Positions 63,308 through 64,000 of a DNA stretch of 64,000 nt are shown here, piece after piece. The notes under the pieces were generated by a model that was not told the DNA's origin, ran no database searches, and saw only the letters and a program-made list of their open reading frames with translations. Where the stretch lies: NCBI GenBank assembly GCA_022702545.1, contig JAHRBC010000005.1:1674001-1738000 (forward strand), given 5' to 3'. Position 1 is the first letter of the stretch. Each line of letters opens with the position of its first letter. The DNA comes from Phycomyces nitens (taxonomy: Eukaryota > Mucoromycota > Mucoromycetes > Mucorales > Phycomycetaceae). A program made the position numbers and the translations under genes.

Positions 63308-64000
63308 TATAGACTTTATCCATATTTCTGCTGTGATTCTCTTTATATGAGATGAATAGGGACTATGAGGTCATCCTTTCTGCTGCTTAGCAACATGCGG
63401 GATTTTGGTATTCCGTTTGGGGGGATTCTATTCAACCCAAACTTCCTTGACTATTCTCTCTCTCTATCTCTCTCTTTCTTTCTTTCTCTTAAGTAGAGAT
63501 GGAAAGGCCAAAAAAAAAAGACTCCTTACCCCGTGAAATACATACTGTACATAAACAAAACAAAAAAGTTTAAAGAGTAGCACGCGGGTTAAAGTCTAAT
63601 AATGGCCATTTAGAAATTCACGTCTATTCACTTGACACTTTTTTCACACAGGAGCATGTGTATAATCAAGAGTGTCAAGGTCAAGAGAATCCACGTCTGG
63701 TATGCAGTATGATGAGCTCACAAAACAATCAGAGAAAGTACTACATGTAGTCCTGTCACAAACATGGTCAACGGTCTCTATTTAAAAGTGATCCTTTGTT
63801 TTCGTTTTGGTCATTTTATCCTAGGGTTTTTTATTATTATTATTATTTTGCTTAAAATATTTAAATACTAAAGACCATCTTTATTATAGAGCACTGTATC
63901 TTTCTATGCCTAGCATTCCTCCTACCAAACTAGACTCGATAGAGATATAAAGAGCAGTTGTCATGATAATATAATATACAAATCTATGATGTGCATTGCC
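63308..64000. other. promoter side of GH125 gene, otherwise empty
   Basis: Contains a TC-rich tract (63455-63490) and a TTA-repeat (about 63831-63846). No gene, RNA or element recognised before the window ends. Confidence 0.5.

Overview
The window looks like nuclear DNA of an early-diverging filamentous fungus, most likely Mucoromycota. This is inferred from short GT-AG introns (about 50-130 nt) with CTAAC/CTGAC-like branch sites, very AT-rich intergenic DNA, abundant Tc1/mariner fossils, a GH125 mannosidase and a predicted cobalamin-trafficking protein. No species can be named without a search.

Layout. Positions 1-11.5 kb are gene-poor: decayed transposons, an LTR-like repeat, a tRNA-like remnant and one copy of a long repeat. 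Positions 11.5-25.9 kb are a dense housekeeping block: a C2H2 zinc-finger protein (+), MCM6 helicase (-), SSD1-type RNA-binding protein (+) and glycyl-tRNA synthetase (-). Positions 25.9-34.8 kb are a second gene-poor island. It holds an inverted and a direct copy of the long repeat, a Tc1/mariner pseudogene split by an LTR-like insert, a 461-bp element with 23-bp perfect terminal inverted repeats, and a frameshifted gene next to further LTR-like copies. Positions 34.8-47.9 kb carry a CAMK-like kinase (-), a small acidic protein (+), AP-3 beta adaptin (-), eIF2-alpha (-), a small secreted GPI-anchor-like protein (+) and another Tc1 fossil. Positions 47.9-63.3 kb are dense again: DHX35 helicase, MMADHC-like protein and LAM/GRAMD1 sterol transporter (all +), branched-chain aminotransferase (-), a four-TM protein (-), TAF11 (-), a 2H phosphoesterase (+) and a GH125 exo-mannosidase (-).

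The coding genes do not form one pathway. They cover replication (MCM6), transcription (TAF11), splicing (DHX35), translation (GlyRS, eIF2-alpha), mRNA control (SSD1), trafficking and lipid contact sites (AP-3, LAM), amino-acid and B12 metabolism (BCAT, MMADHC) and glycan trimming (GH125). The most unusual material is in the two repeat islands. A tRNA-headed, hairpin-rich putative Pol III unit occurs in three copies, two of them inside a nearly identical 1.5-kb direct duplication. An LTR-like TATA-containing repeat sits just upstream of short open reading frames. Exon structures were worked out by eye; junctions I checked base by base are stated, the others are approximate.
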